Positions 16,239 through 24,909 of a stretch of DNA of 64,000 bases are shown here, piece after piece. The notes below the pieces were generated by a model. It searched no databases. It had not been told where the DNA came from and saw only the letters and a list, made by a program, of their open reading frames with translations. Position 1 is the first letter of the stretch. Every line of letters starts with the position of its first letter. A program made the translations under genes and the position numbers. Origin of the DNA: JAGXTF01 sp044224315 (lineage in GTDB: Bacteria; Bacteroidota; Bacteroidia; NS11-12g; UBA955); contig JBGAKR010000002.1 in the NCBI GenBank assembly GCA_044224315.1, positions 372,001 through 436,000 on the forward strand, given 5' to 3'.

Positions 16239-17424
16239 GCTTAGGATTTCATATTTAATTGCCATCCTGGTTTTGGGGTATGCTTGTGTAAATACAGCAC
16301 CTCCGGCAGCAACTCCAAAACCTAAGCCCAAAGCTGCATTCAGTATTGGTGATACGAGCATTCATTTTTCAAAATCCTACGATTCTATCATCCAGAATTA
16401 CTGGAATTATTTGCACAAATTTGGATATACCGGAGTTTCACTTTTGGCCAAAAAAGATACATTTTTTACATGGTATCAGGGTGAGGCCGATTCGGGAAAA
16501 ATGCTCAATCCTGATTTGCCTATGCAAATTGCCTCAGCCAGCAAACCCTTCTGTGCCGTGGCTATTATGAAACTTGTATATACAAATAAAATCAAATTAA
16601 GCGATACCCTGCGTCAGTTTTTTCCTAATTTACCGTACTATAATATTACCATTGAGCATTTGCTTTCCCACAGCTCGGGGCTACCTGAATATGTATTTTT
16701 TACCGACCATTTTTGGGCAGATAAAAGCCGTGCCGTTACCAACGACAGCCTTGTTCCGTTTATGGAAAGAACAAAACCCGAAATATATTTCCAACCCGGC
16801 AAAAGGCATAAATATACCAATACCAATTTTGTTTTATTAGCCAGTATTATCGAAAAAATCAGCGGCAAAAAATATGGTGCTTTTTTAAAAGAAAATATTT
16901 TCGATCCACTGGGCATGCAACATACACGCGTGTTGGATGGAAATGAAAACTTTGGCAAACTGGAAGTAAAAGGCCATTACGGAACCGGTAAAATATTCCC
17001 CTGGGATTTTCAGGATGGCACCTATGGTGATAAAAATATAGTGAGCACTGTTTGGGATTTGTACCGTTTTTATTTGGGCTTAAAACGCAATATTTTATTA
17101 CCCGAAAATTTAAAAAATGAAATGTTCAAAACCCGCTGGACCCACACCCGCGGCGATGCCGACTATTGTTTGGGCTGGAGAAAACGCGATCATTTCGGCG
17201 AAACCTGGATATTTCATACCGGCTGGTGGCATGGTTTCCGAAGCAATTTTTTCTTTAGTTTAAACAGCGACAAATGCGCCATTACCCTTTGCAATCGCTT
17301 ATCGGGTGGATTTATAAAAGGGCAGGTTTTAACCTCTATTTTTTACCCAACCGAATTTACGAAAATCATGGATGGGGTGCATAAAGTAAGCAACCCTGTT
17401 CCCTTGCAAGATCAGGCTGATTAA
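16231..17424 (+). CDS. lipoprotein serine hydrolase of the beta-lactamase class C family
   Basis: This 397-residue exported protein has a lipobox (LVLGYAC) and a Pro/Lys linker. The serine beta-lactamase fold is marked by ASASKPFCAVAIMK (SxxK), the tyrosine motif YTNTNF and HTGWWHGF in place of KTG. Such proteins are mostly D-aminopeptidases, esterases or PBP4*-like enzymes rather than true beta-lactamases; the substrate is unknown. The start is a TTG at 16231 that overlaps the last 8 bases of sucA, suggesting translational coupling. One copy of TTGTATATACAA lies in the gene at 16574-16585, read as Val-Tyr-Thr. Confidence 0.8.
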   Translation: MPKLRISYLIAILVLGYACVNTAPPAATPKPKPKAAFSIGDTSIHFSKSYDSIIQNYWNYLHKFGYTGVSLLAKKDTFFTWYQGEADSGKMLNPDLPMQIASASKPFCAVAIMKLVYTNKIKLSDTLRQFFPNLPYYNITIEHLLSHSSGLPEYVFFTDHFWADKSRAVTNDSLVPFMERTKPEIYFQPGKRHKYTNTNFVLLASIIEKISGKKYGAFLKENIFDPLGMQHTRVLDGNENFGKLEVKGHYGTGKIFPWDFQDGTYGDKNIVSTVWDLYRFYLGLKRNILLPENLKNEMFKTRWTHTRGDADYCLGWRKRDHFGETWIFHTGWWHGFRSNFFFSLNSDKCAITLCNRLSGGFIKGQVLTSIFYPTEFTKIMDGVHKVSNPVPLQDQAD

Positions 17425-17448
17425 GGGAAATTCTCTATCGATTTTTAC

Positions 17449-17470
17449 AATATTTGTATATACAAATATT
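17449..17470. repeat. 22-bp perfect palindrome containing TTGTATATACAA
   Basis: A perfect palindrome with arms AATATTTGTAT lies between the convergent ends of the serine hydrolase and rlmD. It is identical to two others at 41214-41235 and 41686-41707. As RNA it could fold to a weak 9-bp stem with a 4-base loop, but it lacks a GC-rich stem and T-tract. It could equally be a protein-binding site. Confidence 0.85.
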
Positions 17471-17480
17471 TATCTTAGGT

Positions 17481-18884
17481 CTATTTCCTCAATTGCCAAA
17501 GCCCCACATTTTCTACGTGGTGTGTGTGCGGAAACATGTCTACAGGCTGCATTTTAACCAGGTCATATTTAGCGGCAAGCAACTTGGCATCGCGGGCCTG
17601 GGTGGCGGGATTGCAACTCACATATACAATGCGGTCGGCTTCCATTTCCAGCAGGCGATTTACCACATCAGGGTGCATGCCATCGCGCGGCGGGTCTGTT
17701 ATCACCACATCGGGGCGGCCATGGTGCTGAATAAATTCTGCAGTTAAAATCTGTTTCATATCGCCGGCATAAAACTCTGCATTTTGAATGCCATTATTTA
17801 CCATATTTTCTTTGGCATCCATTATGGCTTCGGGCACATATTCGATACCCACCACATGCCGGGCTTTATCGGCCACATACAATGCAATAGAGCCGGTTCC
17901 GGTATATAAATCGTACACCAATTCGTTGCCATTTAAATTGGCAAATTCTTTGGTGATATTGTACAAAACTTCGGCCTGATTGGAGTTGGTTTGAAAAAAA
18001 CTCTGGGGCCTGATTTTAAAATTTAAACCTCCCAAGGTTTCCACCAGGTGGTCGTTTCCGTAATATGGGATTACTTCTAAATCGGTAATGGTATCGTTCT
18101 TTTTATCGTTAATTACATATACCAAAGAAGTAACCATAGGGAAACTTTTTTGTACATACTGCATCAATGCTTCGATGCGATTTTGATCCTCATAAAAAAA
18201 CGATAGCAGCACCATATATTCATTTTTGCGGTTGCTGCGCACTATGAGGTTTCGCATAAAACCCTGCTGGGCAATTATGTCATAAAATTCGTAATTATTT
18301 TGCTCACAAAATGCCTTTATTCCCAGCCTGATTTCATTTACCTGATCGGGCATTAAATGGCATTGTTCCAAATCCAAAACTTTATCAAACCTGCCGGGAA
18401 TATGAAAGCCCAAGGCATTTTTATTTTCAGGATTGTCGCGGTCAAAATTTTCAATCCAGGCCCGGTTGCTGAATGTAAAATCCATTTTATTCCGGTAACC
18501 TGTTGTGTTTTCGCAGCCTTTTATAGGCAGAGTGGTAAAGCCGGTAAGGCCCCCAATTCTTTCCATGGCATCAATTACCTGTTGTTGCTTAAAAGCAAGC
18601 TGTTCGGCATACGATAAATGCTGCCATTTACAACCCCCGCAAACGGCAAAATGGCTGCAAAATGGTTGAATTCTTTGGGGTGAATATTGGTGGAATTTTA
18701 CAATTTTTCCCTCGAGATAATTCTTCTTCTTTTTTATAATTTGTACATCTACTACATCACCCGGTGCAGCAAATTTTACAAAAATTACGCGGTTATTTAC
18801 CCTTACTATGCAATTGCCTTCCGATACGGCAGGGCCCACTTCAACCGATTCGAACAGTTGAAAAGGAATTTTTTTTCTGGCCAA
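17481..18884 (-). CDS. rlmD: 23S rRNA (uracil-5-)-methyltransferase, RlmD/TrmA family
   Basis: This SAM-dependent RNA m5U methyltransferase is 467 residues long. It has an N-terminal TRAM domain (VGPAVSEGNCIVRVNNRVIF), an iron-sulfur cluster site (CSHFAVCGGCKWQHL plus an upstream/downstream Cys), the SAM loop LVYDLYTGTGSIALYV and the catalytic region VITDPPRDGMHPDVV and RIVYVSCNPATQARD, with the nucleophilic Cys. RlmD modifies U1939 of 23S rRNA; the closely related RlmCD/RumA paralogues make the exact position an inference. It is convergent with the serine hydrolase. Confidence 0.9.
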   Translation of the reverse strand: MARKKIPFQLFESVEVGPAVSEGNCIVRVNNRVIFVKFAAPGDVVDVQIIKKKKNYLEGKIVKFHQYSPQRIQPFCSHFAVCGGCKWQHLSYAEQLAFKQQQVIDAMERIGGLTGFTTLPIKGCENTTGYRNKMDFTFSNRAWIENFDRDNPENKNALGFHIPGRFDKVLDLEQCHLMPDQVNEIRLGIKAFCEQNNYEFYDIIAQQGFMRNLIVRSNRKNEYMVLLSFFYEDQNRIEALMQYVQKSFPMVTSLVYVINDKKNDTITDLEVIPYYGNDHLVETLGGLNFKIRPQSFFQTNSNQAEVLYNITKEFANLNGNELVYDLYTGTGSIALYVADKARHVVGIEYVPEAIMDAKENMVNNGIQNAEFYAGDMKQILTAEFIQHHGRPDVVITDPPRDGMHPDVVNRLLEMEADRIVYVSCNPATQARDAKLLAAKYDLVKMQPVDMFPHTHHVENVGLWQLRK

Positions 18885-18896
18885 AAATTATAAAAA

Positions 18897-19445
18897 TTAA
18901 TTGCCCTTTTTATTTTTTACCTGCTGCAAAATATTAATGAAATCCCAGCTTTCATTGTATCCGATTGCGGCATATCTTTCTTCGGTTTTACCCGGGCTTA
19001 ACCAAAAATAGGTGGTGGGATATCCAAATGTTTTACCATACCCCAGCCATGCGTGCAGTTCGGTAGCGCTGTAAGTTTTGTCGCCCAGCACATAGGTGTG
19101 GTCTTTTTCTGGATTCATTTTAACCGCTACATAATGCGCTTTGATGTATTGCAAAACGGTATCGTTTGTATAGGTTTTGCGATCCATTACCTTGCACCAG
19201 CCGCACCAGTCGGTGTATACATCCACCAGCAGAATTTTATTTTCTTTAATGGCCTTTGCATACCCGCTTTCAAAATCGAGCCATACCATGCCTTCAGGCT
19301 TTTTAGCGCTTGAATCGGCGGGCTTCATATTTATGGAAGATGTATTCACCGCTTTACCATCGGGCTCTATGGTGCCGTAAGGCCTTTGGGCCATGCAGGC
19401 CATCAACACCACCGGCAACAGGTATATAAACCTTAGACTTTTCAT
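18897..19445 (-). CDS. thioredoxin-fold lipoprotein (DUF255-like)
   Basis: This 182-residue protein has a lipoprotein-type N-terminus (LLPVVLMAC). A thioredoxin domain carries the active site VDVYTDWCGWCKVMDRKTY near residue 80, which is the DUF255/YyaL-like WCxWC variant, and a cis-proline region (FGYPTTYFW). It probably works as a periplasmic disulfide reductase. It lies 13 bases upstream of the rlmD start on the same strand, so the two may be cotranscribed. Confidence 0.8.
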   Translation of the reverse strand: MKSLRFIYLLPVVLMACMAQRPYGTIEPDGKAVNTSSINMKPADSSAKKPEGMVWLDFESGYAKAIKENKILLVDVYTDWCGWCKVMDRKTYTNDTVLQYIKAHYVAVKMNPEKDHTYVLGDKTYSATELHAWLGYGKTFGYPTTYFWLSPGKTEERYAAIGYNESWDFINILQQVKNKKGN

Positions 19446-19494
19446 TGTTTTAAAGTTACAAACTTAATTCATTAAGACCAAATCTATGCCGAAA

Positions 19495-20349
19495 TCAAAT
19501 GCAGTGGGTTTTCATGGAAATATCCAGTGCTTTTACGGAGTGTGTTAAGTATCCCAGCGAAATAAAATCCACGCCGGCTGCGGCATAGGCTTCAATATTC
19601 TGCAAGGTTATTCCACCCGATGCCTCGGTCTCGGCCTGGCCTGCTATCTTTTTCACAGCCTCGGCACACAATTCAGGACTAAAGTTATCCAGCATTATCC
19701 GGTCTACTCCACCGCAATCCAGTACCTGCTGCACCTCTTCCAGGTTGCGGGTTTCCACCTCTATTTTCAAATCCAGATTCTGGGCTTTCAAATAATTTTG
19801 GGTACTTTCAATGGCTTGTTTGATGCCGCCCGCAGAATCGATGTGATTGTCCTTGAGCATAATCATGTCGTACAATCCAATGCGATGATTAACTCCTCCC
19901 CCTATATGCACGGCCCACTTCTCAAGCAAACGCAATCCGGGTGTGGTTTTGCGGGTATCCAACACCTTGGTTTGGTAGGGTTTAAGCAATGTTACCACCT
20001 GATGGGTTTGTGTAGCAATGGCCGATAAGCGCTGCATAAAATTAAGCAGCAACCTTTCAGCTGCCAGCAAGGCGTGCACCCGGCCTTTTACTTCGGCTAT
20101 CACGGTGCCCTTTTCTACCCAATCTCCATCTTTTTTGTAGGTGCCAATTTCAAGCTCAGGATCTATTACCCGCAATATAGTTTTGGCCAGCTCAATGCCG
20201 GCGAGCACACCATTGTCTTTAAACAGAATGCGCGAACTGCCCTGGGTTCCGAATTTAATAGAGGCTAGTGAGGAATGATCTCCGCTGCCAATATCTTCGG
20301 CCAGGCAATACTCAATAAATTTGATGATTTGGGGGCTGTTAAAATCCAT
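19495..20349 (-). CDS. nadC: nicotinate-nucleotide pyrophosphorylase (carboxylating)
   Basis: Quinolinate phosphoribosyltransferase converts quinolinate and PRPP to nicotinate mononucleotide in de novo NAD synthesis. At 284 residues it has LAEDIGSGDHSS at the N-terminus, RLLLNFMQRLSAIAT, the signature VLDTRKTTPGLR with HIGGGVNHRIGLYDMIMLKDNHI, and the EASGGITLQNI phosphate-binding loop. It lies 34 bases after a DUF4783 gene, an arrangement conserved in Bacteroidota. nadA and nadB are not in the window. Confidence 0.96.
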   Translation of the reverse strand: MDFNSPQIIKFIEYCLAEDIGSGDHSSLASIKFGTQGSSRILFKDNGVLAGIELAKTILRVIDPELEIGTYKKDGDWVEKGTVIAEVKGRVHALLAAERLLLNFMQRLSAIATQTHQVVTLLKPYQTKVLDTRKTTPGLRLLEKWAVHIGGGVNHRIGLYDMIMLKDNHIDSAGGIKQAIESTQNYLKAQNLDLKIEVETRNLEEVQQVLDCGGVDRIMLDNFSPELCAEAVKKIAGQAETEASGGITLQNIEAYAAAGVDFISLGYLTHSVKALDISMKTHCI

Positions 20350-20383
20350 GTAATCCTGCTTGCAGGTGCTGCAAAATTGAGGA

Positions 20384-20782
20384 TTATTTTTCGATTTTCA
20401 ACTCATGGATGCGCAAACGATCATCGGCACCTCGGTATGAAATATTTACCTTAAATACCCCCGTTTCTGTATTTAACTCCAGGGTAACATATTGGGCGCC
20501 GTTTTCGTTATTTCCCTTGGATTTTATTGTAGCCGAGGTGGGCTTATTATTATCAAAAAAATCCGACAAAATCATTTTTGCCTGCGATTTGGAATAAACC
20601 CCCTGTTTGCCAGGCGTGGTAAGCTGTATACTGGGATTGAAATAAACCGACAATTGGCTGGCATCCCCGGCCGAAATAAGCTTGGTCAGCCGTTCGGTAT
20701 CCGTTTTGTTGGAAAACAGGCTGGTCAAAAATATTGCAACTGCAGGAATGAGGGGTGGTAACATGCTTTTATTCAAAGCCAA
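20384..20782 (-). CDS. DUF4783 protein
   Basis: This 132-residue exported protein has a hydrophobic N-terminus (PPLIPAVAIFLTSLF) and an NTF2-like DUF4783 domain: LISAGDASQLSVYFNPSIQL, VYSKSQAKMILSDFFDNN and YVTLELNTETGVFKVNI, ending LRIHELKIEK. The function is unknown. The family is nearly always encoded just upstream of nadC in Bacteroidota, as here, but no biochemical link is established. Confidence 0.85.
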   Translation of the reverse strand: MALNKSMLPPLIPAVAIFLTSLFSNKTDTERLTKLISAGDASQLSVYFNPSIQLTTPGKQGVYSKSQAKMILSDFFDNNKPTSATIKSKGNNENGAQYVTLELNTETGVFKVNISYRGADDRLRIHELKIEK

Positions 20783-20831
20783 TTTTATGCCAAAATCTGC
20801 GAATAAACAAGGATGAGACCCGAATGGGGCA

Positions 20832-21797
20832 TTAATCTACCTTTTGAATACGCTGGTAAGTGCGGCCCCCATTGAGATAACTAATTTGCAGAAGATATAT
20901 TCCGGATTGCAAACCTGCTAAATTTATCTCTCGTGTATTTGCGTTTAAAACCGAAGCAGGAATCTGCAGGTTTTGCAAGGAATAGGTGAAAATTTTTATT
21001 TCAGAAACAGGTGCTGCGGCCATAACGGTTACAATATCCCGCGCCGGGTTTGGGGAAATGCGTACCATCGGTATTTTTACATCCCCGGCGCTTGCCGGAA
21101 ATTTATTGCAATCGCAGCGATGAAAACCCAAAGAATCAAAGGTATTTACCGGGTAAATTTCCCACTCAATTTTAGGATTGAAATACGAAGGATTTACATT
21201 GTCGCCATAGGTAACAGTCCGCTTTCGGATAAGGGTATGATCGCGGGTATAAATGGTGCCTTTGCCTGTGTTAAAAGGGAAACTGTCACTCCAGCCTATG
21301 GTTGTAGATGGACTTGCTGCAAGCACTGGTTTTTCGCCCACTTTGCCTATAATATCAACCGTTTGCCACCAGCTTCCGCTTTGTTTGTCAAGGGTTACAG
21401 GATCGTCGCCATTGAAATTGAGGCTCATACTGTTGGTTTTGGTGCGACTTAAAAAATAATCCGCCTTTTCTGCCAAAGCCTTGCTAACAGGGGTGTCCAG
21501 GCCTGTGCCCTTTTCATTGCGCTTATTTAAAACAATTACCTTTACCTGATTGGGTCCAATAGAATCGGTGAGTGTATCGCTGTACAATGCCACAAAGGTG
21601 GGGGTTCCGTTGTGCCAGGTGGTAATTCGATACTGATTGAGCTGTATAGTTTTGGTCGTTGGATTATAAATTTCTACCGCTTTATTGTTGTAATATCCCT
21701 CTACATATTCCGAAAAAAATAATTCATGGCATTGCCCACTAGCAAATTGGATATAAAAAAACACGGCAACCGCCAGCCAGCATTTAAAAACAGACAT
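20832..21797 (-). CDS. secreted lamin-tail domain protein with T9SS type A sorting domain
   Basis: This 321-residue secreted protein has a signal peptide ending in QFASGQ. It then has a lamin-tail (LTD) domain, with ELFFSEYVEGYYNNKAVEIY and the YRITTWHNGT strand (residues about 25-190), and a C-terminal type IX secretion sorting domain of about 75 residues beginning VRISPNPARDIV and ending SGIYLLQISYLNGGRTYQRI. It should be exported by the type IX system and attached to the cell surface. Lamin-tail domains often occur with secreted nucleases or phosphatases; none is fused here. Confidence 0.85.
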   Translation of the reverse strand: MSVFKCWLAVAVFFYIQFASGQCHELFFSEYVEGYYNNKAVEIYNPTTKTIQLNQYRITTWHNGTPTFVALYSDTLTDSIGPNQVKVIVLNKRNEKGTGLDTPVSKALAEKADYFLSRTKTNSMSLNFNGDDPVTLDKQSGSWWQTVDIIGKVGEKPVLAASPSTTIGWSDSFPFNTGKGTIYTRDHTLIRKRTVTYGDNVNPSYFNPKIEWEIYPVNTFDSLGFHRCDCNKFPASAGDVKIPMVRISPNPARDIVTVMAAAPVSEIKIFTYSLQNLQIPASVLNANTREINLAGLQSGIYLLQISYLNGGRTYQRIQKVD

Positions 21798-21892
21798 AAC
21801 CCTCGGGCAGCGAAATTAATTCTTAATGCTAAAATTGCGAAATTTGCCTGGCGTACAACCCTATGGAATTTGCAAATTATTCACACAAGCCC

Positions 21893-21900
21893 TATATTTG
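21893..21900 (+). promoter_or_regulatory. -7 element of the 5'-nucleotidase operon
   Basis: TATATTTG precedes the chosen ATG (21932) by 31 bases and supports that start over an upstream ATG at 21863. Confidence 0.5.
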
Positions 21901-21931
21901 TTTGAACAAATATAAAACACTCCATTCTGCA

Positions 21932-22684
21932 ATGCGGATAAACCTCTTCATCATAATAGCATTATTGGGCCTGGGTTGCAAATCCAGTATGCCCCGCATG
22001 CTCAACGCAGAGAACCGCACCGTAGATGCCCAAATTGCCCCCGACAATACCACCAGCAAAAAACTCAAGCCCTGGTCGGATTCTGTGCGAAGGGCTATGC
22101 GCGAATTTGCCGGAATTACCGACACTTCGTGGGCCAATAGTAGCCGCGACGGAAATCTCAGTCACCTCGTAGCCGATGCCGGATTTGAATACGGGAAAGC
22201 CTTTTTATTAGACACTTTTGGCATTATGCCCCATTGCGCAGTTTATAACTTTGGCGGTATAAGAAACTCTTTGCCCAAAGATTCGCTGTTCAATCGCGAT
22301 TTATTTGAATGCCTGCCATTTGAAAATGAAATTGTAATTTTACAAATACGCGGCACAGCCATGGACAGCTTGCTCAACCTGATTGCTTCTCGCGGTGGCG
22401 AACCAGTGGCCGGTATTTTTATGGGCATCAGGGGCAAAAACTGGAAAACAGCCGATATATCAAACCTGCCATTCGACAGCCGCCGGCACTATTGGGTGGT
22501 TGTAAATGATTTTATGGCCAATGCCGGCGATGGTTATTCTATGCTTAAAAACCCTTTAATAAAAATGCATACCGGTGTAGCCTGGAGAACCGCTGTGCAA
22601 TTGCAGATAAAAAAAGAAACAGCCGATAACGGCAAAGTAAAACGCAGGGATAGACCTTGCTTTTATACCATTCCCAATGATTAA
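21932..22684 (+). CDS. 5'-nucleotidase C-terminal domain lipoprotein
   Basis: This 250-residue lipoprotein (lipobox LLGLGC) contains only the substrate-specificity domain of UshA-type 5'-nucleotidases. Its motifs are DGNLSHLVADAGFEY, YNFGGIRNSLP, LFECLPFENEIVILQIRGT and the substrate-stacking region VVNDFMANAGDGYSML. It cannot hydrolyse nucleotides alone, since the metal-binding domain is encoded by the next gene. The two genes overlap by 8 bases and so should be translationally coupled. The domain order is reversed relative to the fused enzyme. Confidence 0.88.
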   Translation: MRINLFIIIALLGLGCKSSMPRMLNAENRTVDAQIAPDNTTSKKLKPWSDSVRRAMREFAGITDTSWANSSRDGNLSHLVADAGFEYGKAFLLDTFGIMPHCAVYNFGGIRNSLPKDSLFNRDLFECLPFENEIVILQIRGTAMDSLLNLIASRGGEPVAGIFMGIRGKNWKTADISNLPFDSRRHYWVVVNDFMANAGDGYSMLKNPLIKMHTGVAWRTAVQLQIKKETADNGKVKRRDRPCFYTIPND

Positions 22685-23558
22685 AAATCCACTACAATTA
22701 AACCGCCGGAAATTTATTAAACAAAGCGCCATATTTGCTGCAGGTGCTTTGGTTTTACCCCAATTTTTAACGGCAAAATCACGCAAAAAAACGCGTATAA
22801 CCATTGTTCACACCAATGATTTTCACAGCCATATTGATCCTTTTCCCGAAAGTCATCCACGCTGGCCCGGACAGGGTGGGGCTGCCAAAATAAAAACCCT
22901 GATTAATGCTGCGAAAGAAGAGAATGAAAATATTTTAATTCTCGACAGCGGGGATATGTTTCAGGGCACTCCCTACTTTAATTTATTTGGTGGGGTTGCC
23001 GAGCTGGAGTGGATGAACCATGCCGGTTATATGGCAGGTACTATGGGCAATCACGAGTTTGACAATGGGGTAGATAAATTGGCCGAAGTATTGAAACATG
23101 CTGATTTTCCCATAATCAACTGCAATTACGAAATTGAAAACCCTGCATTAAAAGCCATGATTAAACCCTATATCGTAAAAAATATAGCGGGCAAAAAAAT
23201 CGGGATTACCGCGGTGGGAATAGACCTTGCCGGACTCATCGGTGAAAACAATCGCAAAGGAATTAATTATTCCGACCCTATAAAACCTTTGCAAAATGTG
23301 GTAAATACATTGCGCAAAAATGAAAAATGCGACATGGTAATTGTGTTGTCACATCTGGGTTTTAAATACGAAGATGAAAAAATAGATGACCATAAACTGG
23401 CCGCCAAAACCACCGGAATTGATTTAATTTTAGGGGGCCATACACATACATTTTTAGACAAACCTGTAATAGTAAAAAACGCCAGGGGCCGAAGTGTGGT
23501 AATTAACCAGGCAGGTTGGGCCGGTTTAAAATTGGGGAAATTAGTGTGGGAAATCTGA
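22677..23558 (+). CDS. metallophosphatase domain of a split 5'-nucleotidase, Tat-exported
   Basis: This 293-residue protein has a twin-arginine signal (NRRKFIKQSAIFAAGALVL). The calcineurin-like dinuclear metal site is complete: IVHTNDFHSH, LILDSGDMFQGTPY, MGNHEFDNG, VLSHLGFKYE and LGGHTHTF. This is the N-terminal catalytic half of UshA-like 5'-nucleotidases, ending where the second domain would begin. The partner domain is the preceding lipoprotein gene. If they assemble, a Tat-folded catalytic subunit would dock on a lipid-anchored binding subunit in the periplasm; this is inference. Confidence 0.9.
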   Translation: MIKNPLQLNRRKFIKQSAIFAAGALVLPQFLTAKSRKKTRITIVHTNDFHSHIDPFPESHPRWPGQGGAAKIKTLINAAKEENENILILDSGDMFQGTPYFNLFGGVAELEWMNHAGYMAGTMGNHEFDNGVDKLAEVLKHADFPIINCNYEIENPALKAMIKPYIVKNIAGKKIGITAVGIDLAGLIGENNRKGINYSDPIKPLQNVVNTLRKNEKCDMVIVLSHLGFKYEDEKIDDHKLAAKTTGIDLILGGHTHTFLDKPVIVKNARGRSVVINQAGWAGLKLGKLVWEI

Positions 23559-23632
23559 TTGTTTTTTTTAAAATATCATGCGACTATTTTGATACTTATA
23601 AATTAAGGAAATTAACTGCCTGCAATCTCCCC

Positions 23633-23640
23633 TATCTTTG
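23633..23640 (+). promoter_or_regulatory. -7 element of the RluD-type gene
   Basis: TATCTTTG lies 5 bases before the TTG at 23646 and points to that codon as the start of an almost leaderless message. Confidence 0.5.
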
Positions 23641-23645
23641 CAGCC

Positions 23646-24668
23646 TTGGAAGACGAATTATTAGCCGACGAGTCGCAGTTATTTGAGCATTACGCATTCA
23701 TCGCCGATCCAGGTCAGGAGTTGATGCGCATAGACAAATGGCTGATGCACAAAATTGCCAATGCAAGCCGCACCAAAATACAGGCTGGCATTGAGGCCGA
23801 CTGCGTGCTGGTAAACGAAAAACCCATCAAAAGCAATTACAAAATTAAACCCCTGGATTCGGTGCGAATCCTGCTACCCACGGTTCCGCGAGATACTGAA
23901 GTTTACCCCGAAAATATTCCGTTAGATATAGTATACGAAGATGAAACTTTGCTGGTGGTAAACAAACCAGCTGGCATGGTGGTGCATCCGGGTTACAACA
24001 ATTATACCGGCACCTTGGTAAATGCGTTGGTATACCATTTTGGATTATTGCCCAGCAAAGATCAGTATCACCGCCCCGGCCTGGTGCATCGCATTGACAA
24101 GGATACCAGCGGATTACTGGTAATTGCTAAATCCGAATTGGCACTTACTCATTTGGCCAAACAATTTTACGACCATACCACCCACCGTCGTTACCTGGCT
24201 TTGGTTTGGGGCGAGCCCGAACCCACCGAAGGTACCATTACAGGATATTTGGGCCGCGACCCGGCAGACCGACGCCGGAGCCGCAATTTCGACAGTGAAG
24301 AATTTGGCAAAATTGCCATTACCCATTATAAAACCGTAGAGCAATTTTATTTTTCTACCCTGGTAGAATGCAGGCTCGAAACTGGTCGCACCCATCAAAT
24401 CCGCGCCCATATGTCCAGCATCGGGCATCCCATTTTCAGCGATGAAATGTACGGAGGACGCGAAATCAGAAAAGGCAGTGCATTAACCAAATTCAAACCT
24501 TTTATTGAGAATTGTTTTGAAATGATGCCACGTCAGGCTCTCCATGCAGCCGAATTGGGATTTGTGCATCCGGTTACCAAAAAAGAAATGCTATTTAAAG
24601 CAGAATTACCCCCAGATTTTGCCAATCTGCTGGATAAAATCCGCAGGTATGTAAAAATTCCGGGTTAG
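23646..24668 (+). CDS. RluD-type 23S rRNA pseudouridine synthase
   Basis: This 340-residue RluA/RluD-family enzyme has an N-terminal S4 domain (RIDKWLMHKIANASRTKIQAGI, about residues 28-90) and the catalytic domain with HRIDKDTSGLLVIAK, where the Asp is the nucleophile, plus ETGRTHQIRAHMSSIGHPI. The S4 domain and length favour RluD (U1911/1915/1917 of helix 69). The start is TTG, directly behind a promoter element; the first 25 residues are acidic. Confidence 0.85.
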   Translation: MEDELLADESQLFEHYAFIADPGQELMRIDKWLMHKIANASRTKIQAGIEADCVLVNEKPIKSNYKIKPLDSVRILLPTVPRDTEVYPENIPLDIVYEDETLLVVNKPAGMVVHPGYNNYTGTLVNALVYHFGLLPSKDQYHRPGLVHRIDKDTSGLLVIAKSELALTHLAKQFYDHTTHRRYLALVWGEPEPTEGTITGYLGRDPADRRRSRNFDSEEFGKIAITHYKTVEQFYFSTLVECRLETGRTHQIRAHMSSIGHPIFSDEMYGGREIRKGSALTKFKPFIENCFEMMPRQALHAAELGFVHPVTKKEMLFKAELPPDFANLLDKIRRYVKIPG

Positions 24669-24909
24669 AACATTGCCTGGTAAAGTTTTGTGCAGTCGGG
24701 TATCAAACCGCGAATTTCAACCTTGCCAATTTTTCTAATTACGCAATGACTGCATTTTTTTTAATTCGGTTAAACAAAAAAAGAATTTGAATTTAACAGA
24801 TAAAATACAAACTCCGTATTGATTATACCCTAAACATTGCAGAGATGCTTTTCAATCACCCAATTGCATCCCGGTAATAAAATCATTTTTATTAGCTCAT
24901 TGCATTATT

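Noticed and set aside
16231..17424. True class C beta-lactamase (antibiotic resistance gene)
   Set aside because: The lipoprotein anchor and HTG in place of KTG point to the broad serine hydrolase family; no evidence for drug hydrolysis.
17449..17470. Ordinary intrinsic terminator
   Set aside because: The stem is AT-rich and lacks a T-tract, and the same core sequence also occurs inside genes; listed as a repeat instead.
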